A stretch of DNA of 64,000 nucleotides from Synoicihabitans lomoniglobus (GTDB taxonomy: Bacteria > Verrucomicrobiota > Verrucomicrobiia > Opitutales > Opitutaceae). A program made the position numbers and the translations under genes. The stretch spans positions 1,173,501-1,237,500 of the forward strand of contig NZ_CP119075.1 in assembly GCF_029023725.1 (NCBI RefSeq), in the 5' to 3' direction. The notes under the pieces were generated by a model. The model saw only the letters and a program-made list of their open reading frames with translations, did no database searches and was not told the DNA's origin. Of this stretch, positions 34,591 through 43,144 are shown piece by piece (the stretch's first letter is position 1; each line of letters starts with the position of its first letter).

Positions 34591-35490
34591 ATGCAGCACG
34601 GCAAACTACTACTGATCGACGACGATCGACTGCAGGCGCAAATCGTGCGTCAGCAGTTGAACAGCTTCCGGAGCTCGGTCTTTGAGTTCGAATGGGCCTC
34701 GACTTACGAAGAGGGTCTGGAGCGACTGTTGAGTGAGGAGCACACCGCTTGTTTGCTGGACTTCCAATTGGGACCGCGGGACGGGTTGGCGCTGATTCGG
34801 GAGGCGAGGGAGAAGGAGTGTGCGGTGCCCATTATTTTCCTCACGGCGGATTCGTCGCCGGACATTGACATCGAAGCCATGAATGCGGGCGCCCTGGACT
34901 ACTTGGTCAAAGGGGAAATCTCGCCGGCCATGCTCGAACGGTCTTTGCGTTACGCCCTTAAACTGAGCGAAACCCTGGCGGAATTGAAGCGATTGGCGAC
35001 GCGCGATGCGCTGACGGGATTGCTCAATCGTCGCGAGTTCAACCGCCTCCTGGCCGAGGAATCGGAACGTTCCCATCGCTTTGGCCGCCCTTTTTCCCTG
35101 GTGTTGCTCGACATCGATCGGTTCAAGTCGATCAACGACCGATACGGGCATCCGGCTGGCGATAGCGTGCTGCGCGAAACGGCGGAGCGCTTGCAGGGAC
35201 TTATGCGCAAGGTGGACCGGTTGGCGCGGTTCGGTGGCGAGGAAATCGTCGCACTGCTCGTCGAACTTGATCAGGAACAGGCCCACGATGTCGCCGAGCG
35301 GATGTTGGAGGCCATTCGCTCCACCCCGTATGCGGTCGAGGGACAGGCCGCCGGCATCTCCGTCACGACCAGCGCCGGCGTCGCGGCCATGCCCGGCAAG
35401 ATCTCCACCGCCAAGGAACTGTTATCCGCGGCGGACGACGCCCTTTACCGCGCCAAACGGGGTGGCCGTGACCGGGTCGAGTCGGCCTGA
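34591..35490 (+). CDS. Response regulator with diguanylate cyclase output (REC-GGDEF)
   Basis: 299 aa from ATG 34591, which has AGGTG eight bases upstream; an ATG at 34561 in frame is less likely. REC domain: acidic pocket LLIDDD, phospho-acceptor Asp57 in LLDFQLG, and Lys in YLVKGE. GGDEF domain: active signature GGEEI (215-219) and an intact inhibitory RxxD site (206-209, RKVD), so it should make c-di-GMP and be product-inhibited. It lies just after pelG, and PelD is a c-di-GMP receptor, so it may supply the local signal. No cognate histidine kinase is adjacent. Confidence 0.92.
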   Translation: MQHGKLLLIDDDRLQAQIVRQQLNSFRSSVFEFEWASTYEEGLERLLSEEHTACLLDFQLGPRDGLALIREAREKECAVPIIFLTADSSPDIDIEAMNAGALDYLVKGEISPAMLERSLRYALKLSETLAELKRLATRDALTGLLNRREFNRLLAEESERSHRFGRPFSLVLLDIDRFKSINDRYGHPAGDSVLRETAERLQGLMRKVDRLARFGGEEIVALLVELDQEQAHDVAERMLEAIRSTPYAVEGQAAGISVTTSAGVAAMPGKISTAKELLSAADDALYRAKRGGRDRVESA

Positions 35491-35502
35491 GACGAGAAAC
35501 GT

Positions 35503-36366
35503 CTACGCGGAAGCGGGCGCGGCATCGGCCGTTGGCGGTGCAATCGACTCGATGTCCTCGGGCAGTTCCAGCACTTCGGCATGATCAGTGGGAATCTCGC
35601 TCGGCATGGGATAGGATTTCACAAAATCGGCGAAGTCCACGATTTCGAAGCGACCGTCCAAGTGCTCCACGATGGCGGTGAGTGACTCCACCCAATCGCC
35701 GCTGTTCAGGTAGTGAACGTCACCAAACATTTTGTCGGCCGCGGTGTGAATGTGACCGCACATCACGCCCATGCAGTCGCGGGATCGGGCGAGCTCGACG
35801 ATGTGTTCCTCGAAGTTGGACACGTGGCTCACGGCCCGTTTGACACGGGCCTTCACGGCCTTGCTGAGCGAATAATAGTCCTTGCCGCGCCAGGTGCGCC
35901 ACCGGTTGTAGAGGCGGTTGATGCGCATGAGCAGGCGGTAGCCCCAGTCGCCGAGATAGGCCAGAAACACGAAATTTTTGGTGACGGTATCGAAAACATC
36001 GCCGTGCAAAACGAAGTAGTTTCCGCGCGGCGTGGTGTGCACGTAGTCTTCCACGATCTGCAGATTTTCGAACGCGATGGGCAGGAATTTAGCCAACACG
36101 TCGTCGTGGTTGCCGCGCAGGTAGATGACCTCGGTGTTTTTCTTTTCCAGTTTCTTAAGGATCAACCGGATGAAGCGCGTGTGGCTCTTGGGCCAGTGGC
36201 CGGTTTTTTTCAGCCGCCAGCCGTCGATGATATCGCCGTTGAGAATGATCTTCTCACAGCGGGTGTATTTGAGGAAGTGGTTAACTTCGTGAACCTTGCA
36301 GTCGTCCGTCCCCAAGTGAACGTCCGAGATGATAACCGTCCTCACGCGTAGCGGTTTTGGTGTCAT
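35503..36366 (-). CDS. Calcineurin-like metallophosphoesterase, PlcP / UDP-2,3-diacylglucosamine hydrolase-like
   Basis: 287 aa. The full set of metallophosphoesterase motifs is present: SDVHLG, GDIIDGW, GNHDD, HGDVFD and GHIH. C-terminal features of the PlcP subgroup are NSGDWVESLTAIVEHLDGRFEI and the GDWGYRLLMRINRLYN segment. Relatives annotated as UDP-2,3-diacylglucosamine diphosphatase include PlcP, a phospholipase C of alphaproteobacteria that releases diacylglycerol from membrane lipids under phosphate starvation. A glycosyltransferase and lipid kinase upstream and an 11-bp GTNAC pair (36423/36434) favour the PlcP role over LpxH. It has no signal peptide. The C-terminal ~45 residues are acidic and Ala/Pro-rich. 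Confidence 0.85.
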   Translation of the reverse strand: MTPKPLRVRTVIISDVHLGTDDCKVHEVNHFLKYTRCEKIILNGDIIDGWRLKKTGHWPKSHTRFIRLILKKLEKKNTEVIYLRGNHDDVLAKFLPIAFENLQIVEDYVHTTPRGNYFVLHGDVFDTVTKNFVFLAYLGDWGYRLLMRINRLYNRWRTWRGKDYYSLSKAVKARVKRAVSHVSNFEEHIVELARSRDCMGVMCGHIHTAADKMFGDVHYLNSGDWVESLTAIVEHLDGRFEIVDFADFVKSYPMPSEIPTDHAEVLELPEDIESIAPPTADAAPASA

Positions 36367-36422
36367 GAGCGGTGCGACCCTAGCAGAATTACAGGCTCCT
36401 TGCCTAGAGGGGGGAAGTGAAC

Positions 36423-36438
36423 GTTACCGAATCGTTAC
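36423..36438 (-). promoter_or_regulatory. Two GTNAC repeats 11 bp apart upstream of the PlcP-like gene (candidate Pho box)
   Basis: GTTAC at 36423 and at 36434 have the same 11-bp spacing as the array before pstS. The pair lies 57 bp upstream of the start codon, against 48 bp for pstS, and at the very end of the lipid-kinase gene. This allows separate phosphate control of the last gene in the cluster (inference). Confidence 0.5.
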
Positions 36439-37343
36439 GGCGTTGAGGGAACCAGGATACGCAGGCTGCGGGGACGCACCTCGATGTCGACGACGGTGCC
36501 GGTGGCATGGACCTCGCCGTCGGTATGGATCGGGCCGGCGGCCGGCCTCTCGATACGGAAGTGCGATCCGGTCAAACGGGCCACATGTCGGCTGCGATCG
36601 ATGCTGCCGCGAAAAAGGCGAAAGGCCAGGGGCAGAGCCGTGAAAGTGTTCACACGTTTCAATACCGTGAGATTGAGCAGGCCGTCGTCGACCTGCGCGC
36701 CGGGAGCGATGAAGCAGTCGTTGCCGTATTGGTCGGAGTTGGCCACCGCCACGATGAAGGCGTCGGTGCTCAACTCGGACTGGCCGTTGCGAATCACGTA
36801 GTGATTGGGCTGATACGAGGCCCACGCCCGCAGACCGGTGCGCACGTAGGCGGCGAGTCCGCGGCGGGTGAGCTGATTGAAGCGGGAGCTGATTTCGGCG
36901 TCGAACCCGAGGCCCATGGCATTGAAAAACGGGATGCCATTGACGGAGCCGGTATCAATTTCGCGGATGCGCCCGCGCAGCAAAGTGGCGTAGGCGCCGC
37001 GGCCGGGGTCCGGCACGCCCAGATGACGGCCGAGTCCGTTGCCGGAACCACACGGAATCAGTCCCAAAGCGGCGGGAGCCCCGACGAGCGCCGCCGCCAC
37101 CTCGTTGAGGGTGCCGTCGCCGCCGATGGCGACGATGAGACCGCAGCCGCGGTCGACCGCGGCGCGGGCGAGATCGGTGGCGTGGCGGGGGCGTTCGGTG
37201 AGCTCCACCGTGGCATCGAGCTGGTGTTCCTTGATGAAACCGCGGGTGCGTTCCAGCAGGTAGGGATTCCGCCGGTTGTGACCGGAATGCGGATTGAAAA
37301 TAAAGCAGATCGGAGTCTGTCGTGGATCGAACGCAGTGCTCAT
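36435..37343 (-). CDS. Diacylglycerol/lipid kinase family protein (YegS/LCB5-type)
   Basis: 302 aa. The catalytic-domain signature AIGGDGTLNEVAAALVG is followed by LGLIPCGSGNGLGRHL; the C-terminal beta-sandwich has DDGLLNLTVLKR and the HTDGEV end segment. These kinases phosphorylate diacylglycerol or related lipids at the membrane surface using ATP. It overlaps the upstream glycosyltransferase by four bases (ATGA), indicating an operon, and ends 68 bp before the PlcP-like gene. It might return diacylglycerol to phosphatidic acid when phosphate is plentiful (inference). Confidence 0.9.
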   Translation of the reverse strand: MSTAFDPRQTPICFIFNPHSGHNRRNPYLLERTRGFIKEHQLDATVELTERPRHATDLARAAVDRGCGLIVAIGGDGTLNEVAAALVGAPAALGLIPCGSGNGLGRHLGVPDPGRGAYATLLRGRIREIDTGSVNGIPFFNAMGLGFDAEISSRFNQLTRRGLAAYVRTGLRAWASYQPNHYVIRNGQSELSTDAFIVAVANSDQYGNDCFIAPGAQVDDGLLNLTVLKRVNTFTALPLAFRLFRGSIDRSRHVARLTGSHFRIERPAAGPIHTDGEVHATGTVVDIEVRPRSLRILVPSTP

Positions 37344-38503
37344 GCGGGCGGAGAAAAGGCTGCGACACTCAGCAGGTCGCGCTCAAGTCCGTCAATCACG
37401 TCGTCCCAAGGGATGGTCTCGGCGGTGCCGCGGGCCGCCGCGCCGAGGCGTTGGCGCCGGGCCGGGTCCATGGCGAGGTTTTCGGCGGCGGCGAGAAAAA
37501 TGGCGGCTTTGTCGAAGGGCACCAAACAGCCATTTCGATCGAGGTGCAGATACCGCGCGGCGGCGGCGTAGTCGTAGGCGACCACCGGCAGTCCGGACGC
37601 CATGGCTTCGAGGACGACGTTGCCGAAGGTCTCCGTGAGGCTGGGGTAGAGGAACAAGTCGCCCGAAGCATAGGCCTGCGCCAGCGCGCCGCGTTCGAGA
37701 AAACCGGTAAAAATGGCCCACGGGTAGCGTTGGCGGAGTTTTTTGCGCAGGGGACCGTCGCTCACGATGACGAAGCGGGCCCGGGGATCGCGGGCGCGGA
37801 TCGACGCGAAGCAGCGGAACAGCAGGTCGTAGTTTTTTTCGGCGGCGAGGCGGCTCACATGCACCACGACCAAATCGTCCGGTCCGGCCCCCCAGGACGC
37901 CCGCAGGGCCGTCGAACGGTGCGCGGGGTCGAATACCTTGGTGTTCACCCCCCGGGAGAGCAGACGCACATCGTTGAAGCCGTCGCGGGTGAGCTCGGCG
38001 TTGAGGTCCGGGCTGGGCGACAAGGTGATGCGCGTGCGATTGTGGAAGTGGCGCAGGTAGGCGAGCACCGGCCGCGTCAACCACGCGAAGCCGTAGTGCT
38101 CGCTGTATTGGTGGAAGTTGGTGTGGAAGCTGGAACTCACGGGAATGCCCAGTTTGCCCGCCGCGAGGAGAGCGGCGTAACCGAGCGGGCCTTCGGTGGC
38201 GATATGCACCAGGTCGGGACGTTGGGCGCGCCACGCTTTGAGCAACCGACCTCGCACGGGCAGCCCGAAGCGCAGGAAGGTGTAGCCGGGAATGGGCAGG
38301 CTGGGGTGACGGATCTCGGCGTAGGCGTGGGGCGAGGGCGCGGTCGCGAGTTCCTCGCGTTGACGCGGGCGGTGCACATCGACGCGGTGACCGCGGTCGG
38401 TTAATCCTTCGGCGACATGACCCAGCGTCATGGCGACACCGTTTATCTCGGGCGGGAACGTTTCGGTGACGAGGGCGAGATGCAAAACTGATCGTGGTTG
38501 CAA
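37340..38503 (-). CDS. GT4 glycosyltransferase, probable glycolipid synthase
   Basis: 387 aa from a TTG at 38503 that has GGGAG nine bases upstream; TTG 38485 (starting HLALVTE) is an alternative. GT-B fold: N-terminal LALVTETFPPEINGVA and SFHTNFHQYSEHYG, donor domain VHVSRLAAEKNYDLL, and EX7E in SLTETFGNVVLEAMASG. The N-terminal half resembles SqdX-like and diacylglycerol glycosyltransferases. With the PlcP-like phosphoesterase and lipid kinase it could convert released diacylglycerol to a glycolipid. The donor sugar is unknown. It is divergent from miaA across a 95-bp gap with GTNAC motifs. Confidence 0.82.
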   Translation of the reverse strand: MQPRSVLHLALVTETFPPEINGVAMTLGHVAEGLTDRGHRVDVHRPRQREELATAPSPHAYAEIRHPSLPIPGYTFLRFGLPVRGRLLKAWRAQRPDLVHIATEGPLGYAALLAAGKLGIPVSSSFHTNFHQYSEHYGFAWLTRPVLAYLRHFHNRTRITLSPSPDLNAELTRDGFNDVRLLSRGVNTKVFDPAHRSTALRASWGAGPDDLVVVHVSRLAAEKNYDLLFRCFASIRARDPRARFVIVSDGPLRKKLRQRYPWAIFTGFLERGALAQAYASGDLFLYPSLTETFGNVVLEAMASGLPVVAYDYAAAARYLHLDRNGCLVPFDKAAIFLAAAENLAMDPARRQRLGAAARGTAETIPWDDVIDGLERDLLSVAAFSPPA

Positions 38504-38534
38504 CCTGCCACTCTCCCGGGGGCGAGGCGAAAAC

Positions 38535-38567
38535 GTCACCAACGTTTGGATATCACGTCCTTGTAAC
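38535..38567 (-). promoter_or_regulatory. Weak GTNAC pair upstream of the GT4 gene
   Basis: GTAAC at 38563 is spaced exactly 11 bp from a near-match ATCAC at 38552, and GTCAC lies at 38535. The 38552 end is 49 bp from the chosen TTG start, similar to the pstS distance (48 bp). The match is weaker than at pstS or the PlcP-like gene. Confidence 0.35.
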
Positions 38568-38598
38568 AATCGGACCCGCCACTCCTACTGTTGCGATC

Positions 38599-39516
38599 AT
38601 GGCCCGTTTTCCTCCCTTGCATGTGCTGACCGGCCCCACGGCGGTGGGGAAAACCGAGCTGGCTTTGCGCTGGGCGGAGACGCACGACGCCGAAATCGTG
38701 TCGTGTGATTCGCTCCTGTTTTACCGGGGCATGGATATCGGCACGGCCAAACCGACGCGGGAGGAATTGGCGCGAGTGCCGCACCATTTGATCGATATCT
38801 GTGCGCCTCGGGAGGCCATGAATATCGCGCGTTATGTGATGGAGGCCCAAGCCGTGGTGGCGGCTATCGTGGCCCGCGGCCGACAGGTCCTGATCACGGG
38901 AGGCAGTGGGTTTTACTTGAAGGCATTTTTCGGACCGGTGGCCGACGACGTGGCAGTCCCTCCGGAGTTGCGAGCCGAACTCAATTCCCGCTACGAATCG
39001 GACGGCTTGGCCGCGATGGTGGTCCAGTTGCGTTCCCTCAACCCGGATGGGCTCGGATCATTGGATGTGGCCAATCCCCGTCGCGTGATGCGGGCCTTGG
39101 AGCGCTGTCGGGCGAGTGGCCGCACCTTGGATCAATTGCGGGCCGCTTTTGCGGCGCAACCGGGTCCCTTTGCCGACTACGAGGTGCGTTGCGTGCGATT
39201 GACGCGTGAGCCGACGGAGCTCCATGCGCGAATCGATCAACGCATCGAGGCCATGTTGACGGCCGAGTTGGTGGAGGAAGTGCGCGGGTTGCTGGCGCAG
39301 GGATTGCGCGACAATCCCAGCGGAGCGCGCTCGATCGGCTACCGGGAAACCATCGCGATGCTTGAAGGCGCTTTGCCGGAATCTGCTCTCCCGAGCGAGA
39401 TCGCGCGCAACACGCGCGCGCTGGTGCGCAAACAACGCACGTGGTTTCGCACGCAATTGCCGCCCCACCGCGAAGTCCCGGCCGCCACGGCGGACGCCGC
39501 GACGCTGTTTTGTTAG
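38599..39516 (+). CDS. miaA: tRNA dimethylallyltransferase
   Basis: 305 aa from ATG 38599. P-loop GPTAVGKTELAL, substrate motif SCDSLLFYRGMDIGTAKPT, ITGGSGFYLKA and SIGYRE are the MiaA family hallmarks; the C-terminal NTRALVRKQRTWFR helix is present. It adds dimethylallyl to A37 of tRNAs that read codons starting with U. It is monocistronic and convergent with the TolC-like gene, with a 146-bp gap that contains a run of nine G (39599-39607) and no clear terminator. Confidence 0.95.
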   Translation: MARFPPLHVLTGPTAVGKTELALRWAETHDAEIVSCDSLLFYRGMDIGTAKPTREELARVPHHLIDICAPREAMNIARYVMEAQAVVAAIVARGRQVLITGGSGFYLKAFFGPVADDVAVPPELRAELNSRYESDGLAAMVVQLRSLNPDGLGSLDVANPRRVMRALERCRASGRTLDQLRAAFAAQPGPFADYEVRCVRLTREPTELHARIDQRIEAMLTAELVEEVRGLLAQGLRDNPSGARSIGYRETIAMLEGALPESALPSEIARNTRALVRKQRTWFRTQLPPHREVPAATADAATLFC

Positions 39517-39662
39517 CGGGGACGACGCAGCAGGCCGCGTGGTAGCTGGAGAGGTCGGGTGGTTTCGTCGAAACCGCCGGATTCAGTCACCGCGCTGTGG
39601 GGGGGGGAGCGGATCGCGGGGAAGGCGCTACCGCGATCAGATCTGCTGCCATTGAGAGGAGA

Positions 39663-41147
39663 CTACTCCAACTCGATGGAATAACGAGCGAGGGAACTGC
39701 CTTCGAGGCGAGCCAGGTCGGCTTGGGCGACGCGCAGAGCGACGGCGGCCTGAAGCTCGTTGACGCGGGCGGTGTCGAGATCCTCCTGGGCTTCCTGCAC
39801 GCGGCGGAAGGTGGACAAACCGGCATCGAAGCGGGCTTTTTCCAAATCAAACTGATCCTGACTGAGCTGGGTCGCGAGTTGGCTGATGCGGAGGCTCTCG
39901 GCGTTGGTTTGCACGGAGCGGATGGCGGCGCGCACATCGACCATGATGCTTTGTTCGAGCTGGACGAGGCGGGTCTCTTCGCGGCCGAGAGCGGCGACGG
40001 CTTGCGCGTGGCGGGCTTTCTCGGCGCGGAATCCCCACGGGACGATCAATTGCAGATCGACTTGCCAAGAGTAGCCGTCGCCGTTCCAGACGTTGCTGGT
40101 GGAGTCACCGGCGTTGCCGTCGATGCTGTTGAGTCCTACATCGGCTCCGAGATCGAGGGTGGCTTTGCGGCTGTTTTTGGCGGTGCGTTCGTCGAGCCGA
40201 AGCTGTTCGACGGAAAGGGCGGTGGAGGCGTAGTCCGGCCGGTTGGTGCGGGCGAGTTGGTAGGAGCGGTCGAACGACACGGACGGCACGGAGATTTCGC
40301 CGAGTTCGATGGGGCCCAGGGGTTGGTCGAGTTCGAACCGGCTGATGAGTGCCTTGAGGGCGTCTTCGCGGTCGCTGACGGTCTGTTGGGCGAGCAGGAC
40401 GTTGCGATTGGCGTTGGCCACGCCGACCTGAGCTTGGAGCACGTCGAGATCGGTGGCGACGCCGGTTTCGCGTTTGGCCTCGTTTTCGTTGAGGAGTTCC
40501 TGGGCCACATTGAGGCTGAACTCGCGCACGGCGAGTTGTTGGCGGGCAAAGGCGAGATTGAAATAGGCGGCTTCGACGTTGCGCACGACATCGAGCACGG
40601 CGGATTTGAAGTCGAGATCAGCGCGTTCGACGCCCAGACGGGCGCGGGCAATCGCGGCTTGGTTGATGGATTTACCGAAGCCGCGGAGCAGGGGTTGGCT
40701 GACCGAGAGGGAGACGTCGCTGTTGTAAGCGGGATTGAGCAGAGCATTGCGCGAGTTGCTCTTGCTCCGGCGGAGGTTGGCTCCGGCCTCCACCGTGGCT
40801 CCAGTCACGATTTTTTGGGAGACACCGGCGCGGATGTTGCCGGTATCGGACCGCGGACCGACGCTGGTCACACCGTCGAGGGTGCTGCTGGGTTGAGCCT
40901 GTTGGGTGACACCCGTGCTGGCGGTCACCTGAAACCGGGGATCGTAGTCCGCATCGGCCACGTCCACGGCGGCGGCGGCCGTTTCGGACGAGAAGCGTTG
41001 AATCTCCAGGGAGAAGTTTTGGTCCAGCGCTTGGGCGACCACTTCCTCGAGCGTGAGCACGGGTAATGAAGCCGGGGCGGTGTCCTGGGCGAAGGAAACG
41101 GTGGCGAGGGTGAGCGCGAGGGCGACGGGACGAATCAAGCGGGACAT
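39663..41147 (-). CDS. TolC-family outer-membrane efflux protein
   Basis: 494 aa. The signal peptide ends at TVSFAQD (about residue 20). Two internally repeated OEP halves are present: helical hairpins VLDVVRNVEAAYFNLAFARQQL with the downstream coiled-coil, and a second half near the C-terminus (QVEQLR-type helices, VRAAIRSVQTNAESLRIS, RRVQEAQEDLDTARVNELQAA). TolC proteins form trimeric outer-membrane tunnels for type I secretion and RND efflux. No membrane-fusion or pump gene is adjacent, so its partner is elsewhere. Confidence 0.9.
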   Translation of the reverse strand: MSRLIRPVALALTLATVSFAQDTAPASLPVLTLEEVVAQALDQNFSLEIQRFSSETAAAAVDVADADYDPRFQVTASTGVTQQAQPSSTLDGVTSVGPRSDTGNIRAGVSQKIVTGATVEAGANLRRSKSNSRNALLNPAYNSDVSLSVSQPLLRGFGKSINQAAIARARLGVERADLDFKSAVLDVVRNVEAAYFNLAFARQQLAVREFSLNVAQELLNENEAKRETGVATDLDVLQAQVGVANANRNVLLAQQTVSDREDALKALISRFELDQPLGPIELGEISVPSVSFDRSYQLARTNRPDYASTALSVEQLRLDERTAKNSRKATLDLGADVGLNSIDGNAGDSTSNVWNGDGYSWQVDLQLIVPWGFRAEKARHAQAVAALGREETRLVQLEQSIMVDVRAAIRSVQTNAESLRISQLATQLSQDQFDLEKARFDAGLSTFRRVQEAQEDLDTARVNELQAAVALRVAQADLARLEGSSLARYSIELE

Positions 41148-41330
41148 TTTTTAATAGGAGGAATCTAAGGGAAATACACGTGACGTCTCAGAAAGTCGCG
41201 GGTTTTTCTGCCGAGGCAGATTTTGCAAAAAAATGAGTGCGGTCGGACGATGGGCAAGGAGCACAGAATCCGGCGGGAGGCGAATGGCTTTCGGATGGAC
41301 GGTTTGAATCAATGGATGGGCGGGCCCAAT

Positions 41331-41364
41331 AAAAACGGCGCGCTCCATCGAGGAGTCGCGCCGT
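41331..41364 (-). terminator. Rho-independent terminator of the SurA/PpiD-like gene
   Basis: Read on the minus strand, ACGGCGCG-ACTCC pairs with GGAG-CGCGCCGT and is followed by TTTT. It lies 28 bp beyond the stop codon at 41392. The rest of the 244-bp gap to the TolC-like gene shows no gene. Confidence 0.85.
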
Positions 41365-41391
41365 GGCAAAAACAGAGGTAAGAAACGGAGG

Positions 41392-43071
41392 TTATTCCTC
41401 GATGCTCGGATCGGTTTCGATGCCGAGCTCTTTCATGACGAGAGCCTGGATCGCCCCGGTGGCGGTCGAGGTGCCGTTGAAGGAGGCGAGCTGGTCGCGA
41501 AGCTCCTCGAAGCGGGGGTTGCTTTCATCGGTCACGGGCGCGGTTTTGGCCGCTGCGTAGGTGATGAGGCCTTCGTTGCCCGAAATCACCATTTCGGATA
41601 CCTCACCGGCCTTGAGACTTTCGAGGCTGTTGCTGGCCGCGTAAGGAAAGTCCTGGGGCGGCTCACGACGCGAGAAGTCGCTGTAGGTCTCGGTTTTGAT
41701 GGTCGCACCGGCGGTGGAGGTCAGGTTTTCGACGGCATCGGCGAAGGGCGTGCCGGCGGCGACGGCGGTCTGAAGTGTTTGGCGCAGGGACTGGCCGAGG
41801 GCGACGAAGCTCTGGCGTTTCTCATTTTCCACGAAGTCGGCGCGGACGGCATCGGCGACGTTGATGTAGAGTGAAGGTGCCGGAGGGATGGAGGATTTCC
41901 AAATCATGACCACGGCGCCGGCGGCGGTCGGAATGGCATCGGACACGGTGCGCGAGGCGGAGAGATTGAAGGCGGCGGCGGCGGCTTGAGGGGAGCCGCC
42001 GAGAAACGCCGGAGGCGCATTGCGGGAGAAAGCGGGGGCGTCACGGAGAGTGAGTCCTTTGGAGGCCAGGAACGGCGCGATCGCGTCCGTTTTCAACTGC
42101 GCGTCATAAATCTCGACGGTGAGATCACTGGCGGCTTCGGCTGACATGCGACGGGCGCGTTCATAGCGAAGGGCGGCGGAAACCTGGTCGCGCACGGCCT
42201 GGAAGTCGGCGTCGAGTGACTCGGCACCCACCATTGGCGTCTCGCTCTCACCCTCGGCGCTCGCGGGTTTGGGGAAGCGGGCCGGGTTGGACTCGTAAAA
42301 AGCGCGGATCTGGTCGTCGGTGAGTTCGATTTGCGCGAGGTAGCTGGTGGCCGGAAACTCGACGTAGCTCACCTGCACCATGGCAGGGGTCTCGAAGCGG
42401 AAAGCGTTGGCGTCAAAGTAGGCCTGCAGTTCGTCGTCGGTCGGTTCGATGGTCGGCGCGAATGACGTGTAGTCGACGCGGGCGATTTCGGTGGTCCAAA
42501 CGGTGTCGGTGCGTGCGAGTTGGAAGGCCACTTCGTTCTCGTCGACGTAGCCCGGGCCGCTGAGCAGCGTATTGACGCGGCGGACGCGGTAGTCGTCCTG
42601 GAGGACGCGATTCACGTCGGCTTCGGTGAAGCCGCTGCCGAGTTTCAGGTTGTCGCGGAAGCTGGTGTAGGCGGAGGCGTCGAAATTACCATCCTGACCG
42701 GTGAAGATGCGCACGGACTGGATGAACTCTTTGAGTTGCGCTTCCGTCGGAGCCGGGAGGTTGAGCTGTTTGGCGAGGTAGAGGGAGGCGTAGCGTTGGA
42801 GGGCAAATTCCTGCAGTTGGCCTTGAGGGATATTTTGGTAACCGGCTTGGAGGTAGATGCTCAGTTCCGCGTCGCGGTAGAGTGTGGTCTGGTCCTCGGG
42901 GTTGCTCAGGTTCAGATCGAAGAAAGTCCGGGCCTGCACTTGGCGATCGGCGCCACCAATGCCCGGGGCGGCACCGATGGTGAAGACGAAGGATACGATG
43001 AGAACGGCCAGCAGAGCCAAAAAGATGACCCGAAAGTGGCGTTGGAAGGTGATCTGAATCCAGGATATCAT
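41392..43071 (-). CDS. SurA/PpiD-like periplasmic chaperone
   Basis: 559 aa. One N-terminal membrane span (VIFLALLAVLIVSFVFTIG) anchors a periplasmic body. It has SurA-N/PpiD-type helices (QLQEFALQRYASLYLAKQLN, ADVNRVLQDDYRVRRVN), a DDELQAYFDANAFRFETPA segment, and a C-terminal helical region. The parvulin signature (GGDLG...F) is not evident, so it may act only as a chaperone for outer-membrane proteins, as parvulin-free homologues can. It has its own terminator; a 73-bp gap separates it from the upstream YihY gene. Confidence 0.78.
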   Translation of the reverse strand: MISWIQITFQRHFRVIFLALLAVLIVSFVFTIGAAPGIGGADRQVQARTFFDLNLSNPEDQTTLYRDAELSIYLQAGYQNIPQGQLQEFALQRYASLYLAKQLNLPAPTEAQLKEFIQSVRIFTGQDGNFDASAYTSFRDNLKLGSGFTEADVNRVLQDDYRVRRVNTLLSGPGYVDENEVAFQLARTDTVWTTEIARVDYTSFAPTIEPTDDELQAYFDANAFRFETPAMVQVSYVEFPATSYLAQIELTDDQIRAFYESNPARFPKPASAEGESETPMVGAESLDADFQAVRDQVSAALRYERARRMSAEAASDLTVEIYDAQLKTDAIAPFLASKGLTLRDAPAFSRNAPPAFLGGSPQAAAAAFNLSASRTVSDAIPTAAGAVVMIWKSSIPPAPSLYINVADAVRADFVENEKRQSFVALGQSLRQTLQTAVAAGTPFADAVENLTSTAGATIKTETYSDFSRREPPQDFPYAASNSLESLKAGEVSEMVISGNEGLITYAAAKTAPVTDESNPRFEELRDQLASFNGTSTATGAIQALVMKELGIETDPSIEE

Positions 43072-43144
43072 GGGAGAAAACGTGCGAAGCTAGGTTGGCC
43101 TCGGGGGGTGTCAACCGGGGATTGGGAGGCAGGAAGTGCTGGGG

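Noticed and set aside
39599..39607. Run of nine G as a phase-variation switch
   Set aside because: It lies in a convergent intergenic gap between two stop codons, away from any promoter or coding frame.
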